Source of the DNA: Acidobacteriota bacterium
Lineage (GTDB): Bacteria; Actinomycetota; Actinomycetes; Actinomycetales; Microbacteriaceae
DNA length: 54,187 bases
Direction of reading: 5' to 3'
Assembly: GCA_019351995.1 (NCBI GenBank)
Contig: JABBOD010000007.1
Span: forward strand, 1-54,187
Shown: positions 26,508 through 35,308 of the stretch, one piece after another
Numbering within the stretch: position 1 is the stretch's first letter
Layout: each line of letters begins with the position of its first letter
Notes under the pieces: generated by a model
What the model was told of the DNA's origin: nothing
Database searches by the model: none
The model's input: the letters and a program-made list of their open reading frames with translations, nothing else
Program-made: the position numbers and the translations under genes

Positions 26508-26969
26508 CTAACGTTCGAATGAGGCCTTCCGGTCCATCGCCTCGTTCGCCAGTTTGTCGGCGCGCGAGTTGTCGGCGCGCGGGATCCATTCGAATGACAC
26601 CGGGGTACCCGAGAGGATGCCGCGGGCCTGAGCTGCGAGGTCCGCCATGTCCGGGTGCTTGATCTTCCACCGGCCGGACATCTGCTCGACGACCAGCTTG
26701 GAGTCCATGCGCACATGGATCACGGCATCCGGATCCAACGCGATCGCCTTGGACACGCCCGCGATCATCGCCGTGTATTCGGCGACGTTGTTGCTGGCCA
26801 CGCCGAGATACATGCCGATCTCAGCCAACACCTCTCCGGTGACCGGATCGATCACGACGGTGCCCGATCCCGCGTGTCCGGGATTCCCGCGCGACCCCCC
26901 GTCGGCCTCGACCAGCAGCTCGCGGGGCTCGCCCGGCCCCGGCGGCGTCGCTCGGAACGCGACCGCCAT
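26508..26969 (-). CDS. rnhA: Ribonuclease HI family protein
   Basis: Cleaves RNA in RNA-DNA hybrids; about 153 residues from ATG 26969. The catalytic acids are visible: Asp in VEADGGSRGNPGHAG, Glu in ASNNVAEYTAMIAG, Asp in VRMDSKLVVEQMSG, and Asp in PRADNSRADKLANEAMD. Mycobacterial Rv2228c has the same domain fused to a CobC-like acid phosphatase; that part is absent here. The ATG overlaps the stop of the coiled-coil gene upstream (TAATG), so translation is coupled. The longer open frame to 27020 is rejected for that reason. Confidence 0.9.
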   Translation of the reverse strand: MAVAFRATPPGPGEPRELLVEADGGSRGNPGHAGSGTVVIDPVTGEVLAEIGMYLGVASNNVAEYTAMIAGVSKAIALDPDAVIHVRMDSKLVVEQMSGRWKIKHPDMADLAAQARGILSGTPVSFEWIPRADNSRADKLANEAMDRKASFER

Positions 26970-27709
26970 TACAGACCAGACTCGTGCGTGCGCACGAGGA
27001 TCGCACTGGAGTCCGGGCACAGAAGCACATCGTCGGGCGCGGCGGCCCGCACGGTGATCATGTCGGAGGAATTCAGTGCGACGCCACTCGCGCTGGACAC
27101 TCCTCCGCGCAGCAGCGAGGCACCAACGCCGTACCGCGCACGCTGCTTCTCGTACAGTGCGAGGAGGTCATCCGGGATCTTGGTCGCCATCTCGGCACGG
27201 CTCCCGGTCGCCTGCTGCCGATCGATGTCGAGATCGGCAAGGGCGGCGTCACGAGCGGCGGAGGCCTCCTCGATGCGCCCGTCGAGCGCCTGGAGCGCCG
27301 CACGACTGGCCGCGAGAGTCGCGGCCAGCTCCTCCACGGTCTCCATCACCGCGAGCTCGATGTCCTCGAGATCGCTCTGCCGCTTGGCGAGCGCCGCAAG
27401 CTCCTGCTCGAGGGCGGCGACGTCCTTCACGGACGCGCTGCCCTGCAGTCGTTCCTTGTCTCGCGTAACGCGCGCCTCCACCACGGCAACATCCGCTTCG
27501 GTGCGCTTCAACTCGAGTTGCGCATCCTCCCATGCGCCGTTCTGCTGAGCAACAGCGCTGCGCAGGGCGTCGCGTTCGGCATGAAGAGCCGTGATCGTCG
27601 CAAGCACAGGCAGGGTGGTGGCACGGTGACTGAGTTGATTCAACTTCGTGTCCAGCGCCTGAAGCTCCAGCAACATGGCTTGGACCTCGGGGGCAGCCTT
27701 CAGGACCAT
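26969..27709 (-). CDS. Coiled-coil protein with a degenerate zinc-ribbon tail
   Basis: A 246-residue protein of the family often annotated as C4-type zinc ribbon domain protein (mycobacterial Rv2229c type). Residues ~10-175 form a long heptad-rich helical hairpin (many Ala, Glu, Leu; for example VAALEQELAALAKRQSDLED). The C-terminal module keeps its skeleton (YGVGASLLRGG, VRAAAPDDVLLCPDSSAILV, RTHESGL), but only one of the expected four cysteines remains: the first CxxC reads SSAS and the second CPDS. Zinc binding is therefore unlikely. The role is unknown. It sits between Nif3-like and RNase HI genes, as in mycobacteria. Confidence 0.85.
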   Translation of the reverse strand: MVLKAAPEVQAMLLELQALDTKLNQLSHRATTLPVLATITALHAERDALRSAVAQQNGAWEDAQLELKRTEADVAVVEARVTRDKERLQGSASVKDVAALEQELAALAKRQSDLEDIELAVMETVEELAATLAASRAALQALDGRIEEASAARDAALADLDIDRQQATGSRAEMATKIPDDLLALYEKQRARYGVGASLLRGGVSSASGVALNSSDMITVRAAAPDDVLLCPDSSAILVRTHESGL

Positions 27710-27749
27710 GCGGTCTCCGTTCGGGGGGTCGTGCGGGGGATGTGGGGCA

Positions 27750-28565
27750 TCAGACGACCGCGAAGTCCCACGGATCGGTGCGCAGCTCGCTCACGGTCAC
27801 GATCACGCCAGGAAGAGCCGCACGGAGTTGCTCAGCTGCGACATCCAGCCACAGCCATTCGCTGGCCCAGTGTGAAATGTCGATCAGCGACGGGCCGCGG
27901 CCAAGACGCGCGCGTTCGCGCGCTTCGGACGCGGGATGATGGCGAAGGTCGCTCGTGATGTAGACGTCGGCCGCGACCACGGAGGGGTTGCCGAGTAGCG
28001 AGTCGCCGGCGCCCGCGCACAGCGCGACGGTCGTCACGAGGTGGTCGTAGTCCCCCGCAACGCGAACCCCCTGGGCGGTCGCGGGCAGCAGATCCGCGAG
28101 CGAGCGAGCCAGCGCACCGAGGCTGGTCGCACTCTCGAGATGACCGATGCGACCGAGCCCGATATCCGGGTCGGCTGCGACCTCGATCGGACGCGCATCG
28201 CGAAGGCCCAAGCGCTCCGCCAACACAGCAGAGGTGCCGCGGACCACGATGTCGGCGTTGGTGTGAGCGGCGATCAAGGCCGAACCACCGCGAATCAACC
28301 GGCCGAGCACCACACCCTTGTATCGGTCCTCGGCAACACTGGTGACGCCGCGGAGCAGCAGCGGATGATGTGTCAGGAGCAGCTGAGCGCCGAACTCGAG
28401 GGTCTCGTCAACGGTGTCGGGCACGGCATCGACGGCCAGGTGAATCGCGCGCACTTCCGATGCCGGATCTCCTGCCACCAGGCCGACAGCATCCCAGTGC
28501 TCGGCACTCGAGACAGGCCAGAGCGCGGAGATTGCGGCATCCGCGTCGGCGAGGGTGGTCGGCAT
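27750..28565 (-). CDS. Nif3-like dinuclear metal centre protein
   Basis: A 271-residue member of the YbgI/Nif3 family, hexameric proteins with two metals per subunit; some are annotated as GTP cyclohydrolase 1 type 2, but the true function is open. Metal-ligand motifs: LLTHHPLLLRGV (His-His), ALIAAHTNADIV (His, Asp), and the C-terminal DISHWASEWLWLDVAAEQL (His, Glu). AGDYDHLVTTVALCAGAGDS is the typical middle section. It starts with ATG at 28565. It stops 40 bases before the coiled-coil gene and is probably co-transcribed with it and with RNase HI. Confidence 0.9.
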   Translation of the reverse strand: MPTTLADADAAISALWPVSSAEHWDAVGLVAGDPASEVRAIHLAVDAVPDTVDETLEFGAQLLLTHHPLLLRGVTSVAEDRYKGVVLGRLIRGGSALIAAHTNADIVVRGTSAVLAERLGLRDARPIEVAADPDIGLGRIGHLESATSLGALARSLADLLPATAQGVRVAGDYDHLVTTVALCAGAGDSLLGNPSVVAADVYITSDLRHHPASEARERARLGRGPSLIDISHWASEWLWLDVAAEQLRAALPGVIVTVSELRTDPWDFAVV

Positions 28566-28585
28566 CCCCCCAGTCTACGAGCGCG

Positions 28586-31500
28586 TCAGGCCGTCACTGT
28601 CGTGGTCGATGCAGCGGCGCGTGCGGCACCGGCGAGAGCCGCTGCGCCCGGCCTGTGCACCCCATGATCGGGAATGGTCGCCTCTTGGCGATGGATCGCC
28701 GGGATCCCGCCGACCAGCGGAACGAGCAGACCCAGCAGCAGCGCCAGAAAGACGCCGATGTCGCTGGAGCCGAACGGGTCACCCGGCGCAATCCCGATCA
28801 CCGTCATGAGGAAACCCTCCCAACGCAGGGCCACGACGTTCGAGGTCACGAACCCGAATCCAACCGCGCTGATCACGACCAGCGCGACGACGTTGAGCCA
28901 GCGCACCTGCGGGTACACGCCACCGCGAGCAAGCAGGGACGGTGTGTGGAATCGGCGAGTGCGGATCATCATCTCGGACGCGAAGATGCCCGCCCACGCC
29001 GCGACAGGTACAGCGATCGTGACGATCAGGCTTCGTGCCACAGCCGCAAAGTCCGAGACCGTAAACAGCAGCACACCGGCTGCCGCCAGCACCAGAACCG
29101 CCGCGATGACAGTGCCCAGGCTACGACGCACACGCAGTCCCGTTGCCTGCAGGGCGAAGCCACCCGAGTAGATCGTCAACACCGCTGCCGACAGCAGACC
29201 CAGTCCGGCAGCAGCAAGAAGTGGCGCCGGATACCACAGCGGCAAGAGCGACGCGATGGCGGCGAGCGGGTTGCTTCGCATCCTCGTCGCGAGAGCGGGG
29301 TCGGACGCTGCCAGCATCGCACCCCAGCAGATCAGCACAAAGGGCGCGAGTGTCGCGCCGAACGTCGCGCCGAGCATGGAAGCACCGCCCGAACTGGCGG
29401 GACGCTGATACCGAGCGATGTCGGAACTGGAGTGCACCCAGGCGAGGCCGATCACACTGAACACGATCGCGGCGCCGCCGACGGCAAGCAGCCAGGAGCC
29501 GTCGGGCACCGTGAGCGCCTCGCCCAGGTCGAGGTGCTGTGCGGTCAGCGCCACTACCCCAGCGACCAGAACCGCGCTCACGATGCTGAGCACGAGCTGC
29601 AGCTTCGCAACGAATCCGTAACCGAGGACGGCGATCACGGTCGCGACCACGAAGCCGACGACCAATACGATCAGCTGCCAGAGCGTCGTGCCGAGCCCCG
29701 CATCGAAGCCGGCGCCCACCAGTACCTGCGCGACGGCGGTCGCAAGCAGCCACAAGAGAACGCCACCCCAGAACAGCCGCGTCACGACGGCCAACACCGC
29801 CGGGATGACATTGCCCAAGTGACCGAACGTTGCCCGAGAAACGACCATGGTCGGTTGCCCGCTCCACTTCCCGGCAAGGGTCCCGAGACCCAGTGGCAAG
29901 AAGGAGATCGCGACACCGGCCAAGGTGGCCACAATCGACTGGCGCAGGCTCATTCCCGTGCCGAGGAGCACCGCGCCGAGACCGAGGCTGACGACCGAGG
30001 AGTTCGTCGCAAACCACAGCCAGAAAAGGCGCGCAGCCCTGCCGGTGCGCAGGTCGATCGCTGTCGGCTCCAGACCGGCAGTCTCGACGGTAAAGGCGGA
30101 GGGAGACGTCGGATTCACGTCCGCCTCGGCCGGTTCTGCCTCGCCGAGAAGGCTCGTCGAGATCGGTTCAGCGGGCGGCGTCAGTGGCTCCGCGACCCCA
30201 CCCGGCGAAACGGGGATGGGACCGGCGCCCGTGATGCGGTCGACATCGTCGATCACGTCGTCATCATCCTCATCCAGTGATGTCGACTCGGTAACCGCCG
30301 GGACACCGTCCGTCGACGGGAGCATCGGGATCGGAAGGACGGCACCGCGAGCGGGAGCTGATGGTGGCACCGGAAGCAACGGCTCGCGCGCGACGCGCTG
30401 AACATTCTCGTAGCCGGGCGGCGGCGGCAACTCCGCGCGGTCTTCGAGCTTCGGCTTCTCGGTCGGAAGCGGCAAACGAGCCATCGTGTTGGCGGTGATC
30501 GGCGACACCGGATCAAGGGCCGGATTGGCCGGGGAATCCACAAACGCGGGCGGCTCAACCAGTGCGGGCGGCCGGTAACTCGGGGGCGGGGCGTCGAGCC
30601 AGTCAGGAGACTCCGGGCCGATCGGCGGTTCCGTCGAATAGGGCACCGCAACAGACAACTGGGGCCCCGATTCGCTGGACACCACCGACGGCGTCCCGGG
30701 GGTCGGGAACAGCGACTCGAACGGCACCGGCACGGACGCGGCCGGCACCGACGCAACCGGCACCGAAGGGGCGGGGTCGGACACGGGAGCCGGAAGGTCC
30801 TCGACCGCCGAGGGCGAAAGTCGCGGTTCCGGCCCGTCGAGGTCGAAAACCCTGCCATCCCGTGTCGAGCCGTCGATCGGGCCGTCGATCGGTTCGACAG
30901 TCGGCCCGACGCGGACAGGGTCGCGAAACAATGCCCATACTTCGTTCCCGAGCGAGCCAAGAGCCGGATCGGCAACCGCGGCCTCCGACGCCGGTGCGGT
31001 ATCCGGCACGGACTCGCGCGTGGACTCCGACACGGGCTCCGGGCTCGACCATCCGAGGGCCTCTGCGCCGGGCAATGGCATGCGGGGCATCGGAGTTGTC
31101 TCACGCGACTCGGTGGGTGCCTCCGCGGGCGGTGACAATTCCGAGAGGCCGGCGCCAGGCTCCGGAGCGGGGCCATCGACGCGGGGCTGGTCCGGCACCA
31201 CCGGTGTCGTGACGGGCGCGACCCGCGCACCCGTGGTTTCGGCGAGCCACGCAAACGCATCCTCCACCGGGACGGCAACCGGCTCGACCCGGGGTTCATC
31301 CACGGGATCAGCCATCGTGAGCGGTTCCTCGAGACCTGCCGGACTCGAAGCGGCCATCTCCGTCGGAGCGCGGACAGAACTGGGGTCGAATGAGGGCGCC
31401 TCGCCGTTCGAGATCCGCCGGAACACGTTCTCCAGCAAATCCATGGCCTCGAGAGTGGAGGCGCCCCCCAGCGTGCGCAGCACCTCATCCTCTTCGGGAG

Positions 31501-31768
31501 ACGAGGCGGTCGGGTGCGGGACGACAGACACGGTTGGCGGTGCCGTTGAGAACTCCGCCCCCGCAGGAGGCAGTGTCGGCAGCTTGATCTCCGAGGTGTA
31601 GGTACTCACCTCGGCGGCCATCGCATCAGCCAAGGCGTCGTCGTCGAAAGTCGGCGGCTCGGCATCCGGCGGAGGCGGGGTGAAACTCGACCGACGGATA
31701 CCCGACGGGTCCCATTGCGGCGCGGGCTGCTCGCCCCGCGCGCCGTCGTCAGGGGGTGCGTCGTTCAT
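28586..31768 (-). CDS. NCS1-type (cytosine/purine) permease with a very long disordered N-terminus
   Basis: About 1060 residues from ATG 31768 (MNDAPPDD); a GTG at 31807 would add 13. The last ~480 residues form a twelve-span permease resembling the cytosine/purine NCS1 family: LRTGRAARLFWLWFATNSS begins it, then LGLGTLAGKWSGQPTMVVSR and ATFGHLGNVIPAV (the usual first conserved loop), and VHSSSDIARYQRP. The first ~580 residues are proline-, serine- and acid-rich with no fold recognisable by eye. They include PTLPPAG, repeated PVASVPAASVPVP, and an acidic run LDEDDDDVIDDVD just before the membrane part. The substrate is uncertain. The stop lies 20 bases before the Nif3 start, so the genes may be linked. 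Confidence 0.8.
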   Translation of the reverse strand: MNDAPPDDGARGEQPAPQWDPSGIRRSSFTPPPPDAEPPTFDDDALADAMAAEVSTYTSEIKLPTLPPAGAEFSTAPPTVSVVPHPTASSPEEDEVLRTLGGASTLEAMDLLENVFRRISNGEAPSFDPSSVRAPTEMAASSPAGLEEPLTMADPVDEPRVEPVAVPVEDAFAWLAETTGARVAPVTTPVVPDQPRVDGPAPEPGAGLSELSPPAEAPTESRETTPMPRMPLPGAEALGWSSPEPVSESTRESVPDTAPASEAAVADPALGSLGNEVWALFRDPVRVGPTVEPIDGPIDGSTRDGRVFDLDGPEPRLSPSAVEDLPAPVSDPAPSVPVASVPAASVPVPFESLFPTPGTPSVVSSESGPQLSVAVPYSTEPPIGPESPDWLDAPPPSYRPPALVEPPAFVDSPANPALDPVSPITANTMARLPLPTEKPKLEDRAELPPPPGYENVQRVAREPLLPVPPSAPARGAVLPIPMLPSTDGVPAVTESTSLDEDDDDVIDDVDRITGAGPIPVSPGGVAEPLTPPAEPISTSLLGEAEPAEADVNPTSPSAFTVETAGLEPTAIDLRTGRAARLFWLWFATNSSVVSLGLGAVLLGTGMSLRQSIVATLAGVAISFLPLGLGTLAGKWSGQPTMVVSRATFGHLGNVIPAVLAVVTRLFWGGVLLWLLATAVAQVLVGAGFDAGLGTTLWQLIVLVVGFVVATVIAVLGYGFVAKLQLVLSIVSAVLVAGVVALTAQHLDLGEALTVPDGSWLLAVGGAAIVFSVIGLAWVHSSSDIARYQRPASSGGASMLGATFGATLAPFVLICWGAMLAASDPALATRMRSNPLAAIASLLPLWYPAPLLAAAGLGLLSAAVLTIYSGGFALQATGLRVRRSLGTVIAAVLVLAAAGVLLFTVSDFAAVARSLIVTIAVPVAAWAGIFASEMMIRTRRFHTPSLLARGGVYPQVRWLNVVALVVISAVGFGFVTSNVVALRWEGFLMTVIGIAPGDPFGSSDIGVFLALLLGLLVPLVGGIPAIHRQEATIPDHGVHRPGAAALAGAARAAASTTTVTA

Positions 31769-31778
31769 GATCCGGATT

Positions 31779-32687
31779 CTAGGGTCGCTCGGATGTTTTG
31801 CGCCCACGACGAGCCGAAACGAGTGCAGCGAGCCCCGCGAAGACCAGGAGCAACCCGGCCCAACCGACTGGCGCGAGCCGCTCCCCCACGACCATGACAG
31901 CGAGCACCGTCGCCACGACCGGTTCCAGCAGGGTGATCGTGGTGGCGACCGAGGTGCGCACGGTGCGCAGGCCGATCCCGAACAGCACGTAGCCGATCAG
32001 CGTCGCCCCGATCGCGAGATAGGCGGCTACGGCAACCGTTCCGAACGACTGCAGGAGCGGCGCGCCGACGCCGAGCAGCACGGCGAGCAATGGGACCGCG
32101 CCGATTCCGAACATTGCGCCCATCGCTCCCCGGCTCGGATGTCCCAAACGGATCACCCGAGACGAGGCATACGCATACAGCGCGTACGCAGCGCCAGCGA
32201 TCAGGCCGAGGACGACTCCCGGCAGGGCGGCGGGAGCGGTCTGCGCCGGGTCCGCCGCCCGCCCGACCGCGAGGAACACGATTCCCACCACCGCGATGCC
32301 CGTCGAGACGACCCACCGACGAGACAGTGGACGCCGTTCCCCGATCCACTCGAACAGCGCCGCGAAGGTCGGTCCGGAGCCCAGCGCCACCACGTTGCCG
32401 ACGGCGACGCCAGCGAGGTGCATCGCCGAGTAGAAGGCGAGGGGGTAGACCGCGACGCCGACAGCGCCGAGAACGGCCCAGTTCCGCGCGCGAGGGTCCC
32501 GCAACGCCGACCAGGACATCCGGGGCGCTGCCAGGAGCAGAAGCAGTCCGCCGACACCCATCGTCGATGCGCCGACAGCGAGGGGGCTGACGTCGGAGGG
32601 GAGGAAGCTGGCAGCCGTGCCGGTGGTCCCCCACAGCAGCGCGGCGAGAAGCAGGGCGCTGACACCCGCAGCACTCCGGTTCTCCAC
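31779..32687 (-). CDS. EamA/DMT-family transporter
   Basis: A 302-residue ten-span drug/metabolite transporter with two EamA repeats. The first starts SALLLAALLWGTTGTAASFL and includes AFYSAMHLAGVAVGNVVALG. The second starts VVLGLIAGAAYALYAYASS and ends TITLLEPVVATVLAVMVVGE, with the characteristic Glu-Pro. The substrate is unknown; family members export amino acids or metabolites. The start is GTG at 32687. The stop is 10 bases ahead of the permease ATG, so the two transporters probably share a transcript. Confidence 0.85.
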   Translation of the reverse strand: MENRSAAGVSALLLAALLWGTTGTAASFLPSDVSPLAVGASTMGVGGLLLLLAAPRMSWSALRDPRARNWAVLGAVGVAVYPLAFYSAMHLAGVAVGNVVALGSGPTFAALFEWIGERRPLSRRWVVSTGIAVVGIVFLAVGRAADPAQTAPAALPGVVLGLIAGAAYALYAYASSRVIRLGHPSRGAMGAMFGIGAVPLLAVLLGVGAPLLQSFGTVAVAAYLAIGATLIGYVLFGIGLRTVRTSVATTITLLEPVVATVLAVMVVGERLAPVGWAGLLLVFAGLAALVSARRGRKTSERP

Positions 32688-32809
32688 GACTCGACGATAC
32701 GGGGCGCCGAGACGGGGCGACGAGAATGTCGGCTCCCCGCGGCTCGGCTCTGGCCTGTCATCTGACCCCCGCGACCTGACCCCACACCGCTCTCACCGGT
32801 CAGCAGAGT

Positions 32810-33298
32810 ATGGATGCACGCGCGCAGTTCGTGGAGATCAGCATCCAGCAGGCGATGCGACGCGGGGAGTTCGATCACCTGCCGGGTGCCGGAGCCCCGC
32901 TGACCGGACTGACCGAGGTGCATGACCCGGACTGGTGGATCCGCCGCAGGATCGAGCACGAAAAGCTGACTGGCCTCGGTCCACCCGCCCTCAGCTTGCG
33001 CACCGAAGACGTCGAACTCGACGGACGGCTGGATGCTGCGGCCTCCGAGCGGGCGGTGCGAGAGCTTCTCGACGACGTTAACCGCCGCGTCGTGGAGGCG
33101 CGGCGCCAGTTGCTCGGCGGCCCTCCTGTGATCACGAAGACGCGGGACGTGGAAGCGGAACTCGCCAGGTGGCGAGACCGACGAACAGCCAGGGTCGCCG
33201 CACGGCAAGAGTCTCCGATCCCCGGTGGGGCTGCCTCACGCCTGCCGGCCTTCGCGGCACGGTTTCGCCGCCGACGCCACCAACTCCCCGTCGACTGA
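32810..33298 (+). CDS. DUF1992 protein (DnaJ-C28-like domain)
   Basis: A 162-residue protein of the DUF1992 family, which shares its domain with eukaryotic DNAJC28 but has no J domain. Signature: FVEISIQQAMRRGEFDHLPG, then GAPLTGL and DWWIRRRIEHEKLT. The basic C-terminus (FAARFRRRRHQ) could bind nucleic acid. The function is unknown. It is divergent from the EamA transporter across about 120 bases. A C5-GATT-G5 hairpin 32 bases after the stop (33330-33343) may terminate it. Confidence 0.8.
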   Translation: MDARAQFVEISIQQAMRRGEFDHLPGAGAPLTGLTEVHDPDWWIRRRIEHEKLTGLGPPALSLRTEDVELDGRLDAAASERAVRELLDDVNRRVVEARRQLLGGPPVITKTRDVEAELARWRDRRTARVAARQESPIPGGAASRLPAFAARFRRRRHQLPVD

Positions 33299-33672
33299 AG
33301 CTCCCCGCGGACAGAAGCTTGTCCCCGGTCCCCCGATTGGGGGGTCGCCGATGTACCCCGAATACGTTGACGCGAGAACCTGACCACTCCTAGGATATTG
33401 ATCGGCCGGTACCCGCCGACCAGTGCTCGTCATCCCGGTGACTGTCGTTGTCGTCGTTTGTCAGTACCTTCCACAGGATCCCCACTGTGGAGTGGAGCTG
33501 CCGCATGGCACCCGCGAGTGAGTGAAACCCCGACTCACGCGCCTTACCCCCATTTCTGCAACCCGAGCAGGACTCAAGTGACCCCGATCACTCTCAGCAT
33601 CGGCGATCATTCTTTCGCCCAGGATCATCTCAAAACGTCAATTGGCGGCCCCTTTCCCCTCCGGGGTATCCA
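33299..33672 (+). promoter_or_regulatory. Upstream control region of the polysaccharide locus
   Basis: 374 non-coding bases. Two overlapping hairpins compete: CCCCC-GATT-GGGGG (33330-33343) and GGGGT (33341-33345) with ACCCC (33355-33359). Next comes a sigma-70-like promoter: TTGACG at 33367-33372, an 18-base spacer, then TAGGAT at 33391-33396. This leaves a leader of roughly 270 bases before the sugar transferase. Its start codon, GTG, has only a weak ribosome binding site. Confidence 0.4.
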
Positions 33673-35169
33673 GTGAGCGGCCGTCTCGCCCCGGAAACCG
33701 CACACCAGCGGTACATCGTGAGCGAGAACCTGCGCGCGCCGCGGCGCACCAATGCCTCGCGAGCCGCCGGGTATACGAGCGGCACCGTGTGGGCGAGCCG
33801 CTACCGGGTGCGGCTCGTGGTCACCGACACGCTCTTGATGGTCGCGGTCACCGTTGGCGTCTACGTGGTCTCCGGCTTCAACCCGACGATGCTCGAGTTC
33901 GCCATGCTCCTCAGCGTTCTGTGGTCCATTTCCCTCACGGCAAATCGGACCAGGAGCCCGAAGATCGTCGGCGTCGGACCCAGCGAGTACAAGCGGGTCG
34001 TCAGCGCATCGATATTCACCTTCGGCGCCTTGGCCATCGCGATTCTTCTGCTGCAGACAGACGGGCTTCGCACCTTCTTCTTCTATTCACTTCCGGTCGG
34101 CACCGTGTCCATCGTGCTGAGCCGCTGGCTGTGGCGTCATTGGCTGCTCAGACAGCGCAGAAACGGGAAGTACATGTCGAGGACTCTCGTCGTCGGCCCG
34201 AAGGACGACGTCCTTGAGATCGCTCGGAGGATCGATGGCACACCCGGCACCGCATACACGGTCGTCGGTGCCGTGCTCGATGGCCACGACGACACGGCGA
34301 TCACACTCGGTGTCCGAGACGTCCCCGTGATCTGCGGTCCCGAGAACGTCGCACTGGCCGTTCGCACCATCGCCGCCGACACCGTGATTGTGGCGGGTCA
34401 GTACTCCGGCGACCAGACGTTCGTTCGAAAGCTGAGTTGGTCCCTCGAAGAGACCTCCGCTGAGATGGTGTTGGCATCCGGCCTCACCGACATCGCAGGA
34501 CCGCGAATCCACATGCGCCCGGTCGAGGGATTCCCCCTGATGCACGTCGAGCTCCCGAGTTTCGATGGACCGAAACACCTCATCAAACGGAGTTTCGACC
34601 TTGCGGTGTCGGGCGTGGCACTGTTGCTGCTCTCTCCGCTTCTCCTCGCGATTGCGATGATCGTCAGGCTCGACAGCAGTGGACCGATCCTGTTCCGTCA
34701 AGAGCGCGTCGGGAAGGACGGCCGCACCTTCAAAATGCTGAAGTTTCGGTCGATGGTCACGACCGCTGAGGATGACCTCGCGGCCCTCATCGAGAAGAAC
34801 GAGGGCGCCGGCCTGCTCTTCAAGCTCAAGAACGACCCTCGCGTTACTCGGGTCGGCCGCGTACTCCGCAAGCATTCACTCGACGAACTGCCACAGTTGT
34901 GGAACATCCTCGTTGGCGACATGAGCATCGTGGGCCCCCGGCCGCCATTGCCGCGGGAGGTGAACAGCTACGAGGATCACGTCAACCGACGCCTGTACAT
35001 CAAGCCAGGACTCACCGGTCTGTGGCAGATCAGCGGTCGTTCCGACCTGAGCTGGGAAGAAAGTGTGCGCCTCGACCTGTACTACGTGGAGAACTGGTCA
35101 TTCACGGGCGATCTCGTGATCATGTGGCGAACCATGAAGGTCCTGTTCAACCGATCAGGCGCATATTGA
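33673..35169 (+). CDS. Polyprenyl-phosphate sugar-1-phosphate transferase (WbaP/CpsE type)
   Basis: Starts surface polysaccharide synthesis by moving a sugar-1-phosphate from a nucleotide sugar to undecaprenyl phosphate; 498 residues. Four N-terminal membrane spans (about 45-150) are followed by a CoA-binding-like soluble domain starting RTLVVGPKDDVLEI. A further span (VALLLLSPLLLAIAMIVRLD) precedes the catalytic domain: FRQERVGKDGRTFKMLKFRS (conserved basic patch), RVLRKHSLDELPQLWNILVG, DMSIVGPRPPLPREV, YIKPGLTGLWQISGRS, and LDLYYVENWSFTGDL. All are standard for this family. The sugar cannot be predicted. The start is GTG. It leads the locus and is followed by the chain-length regulator. Confidence 0.93.
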   Translation: MSGRLAPETAHQRYIVSENLRAPRRTNASRAAGYTSGTVWASRYRVRLVVTDTLLMVAVTVGVYVVSGFNPTMLEFAMLLSVLWSISLTANRTRSPKIVGVGPSEYKRVVSASIFTFGALAIAILLLQTDGLRTFFFYSLPVGTVSIVLSRWLWRHWLLRQRRNGKYMSRTLVVGPKDDVLEIARRIDGTPGTAYTVVGAVLDGHDDTAITLGVRDVPVICGPENVALAVRTIAADTVIVAGQYSGDQTFVRKLSWSLEETSAEMVLASGLTDIAGPRIHMRPVEGFPLMHVELPSFDGPKHLIKRSFDLAVSGVALLLLSPLLLAIAMIVRLDSSGPILFRQERVGKDGRTFKMLKFRSMVTTAEDDLAALIEKNEGAGLLFKLKNDPRVTRVGRVLRKHSLDELPQLWNILVGDMSIVGPRPPLPREVNSYEDHVNRRLYIKPGLTGLWQISGRSDLSWEESVRLDLYYVENWSFTGDLVIMWRTMKVLFNRSGAY

Positions 35170-35308
35170 GTGGCTGTCGGGGCGGGCTACACTAACTTGT
35201 CGGCCTCGATAGCCCCGACCGCCCCGTGCTAGACCACGGGGTGTGGTCGTCTCCGCACGAGGGGTGGGAGGCGATTCGCCGCTCGCAGCAGAGGATGTAG
35301 GGGAACAC
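35170..35308 (+). promoter_or_regulatory. Two consecutive hairpins between sugar transferase and chain-length gene
   Basis: GTCGGGGC (35176-35183) pairs perfectly with GCCCCGAC (35212-35219). CCCCGTG (35222-35228) pairs with CACGGGG (35235-35241) around a six-base loop. They sit back to back between two same-strand genes of one pathway. They suggest attenuation, RNA processing or a weak terminator. No T-run is present. Confidence 0.4.

Noticed and set aside
28370..30280. A 636-codon plus-strand open frame opposite the permease and Nif3 genes
   Set aside because: Lies antisense to the well-supported permease; Arg/Gln/His-rich with no recognisable motif and no ribosome binding site.
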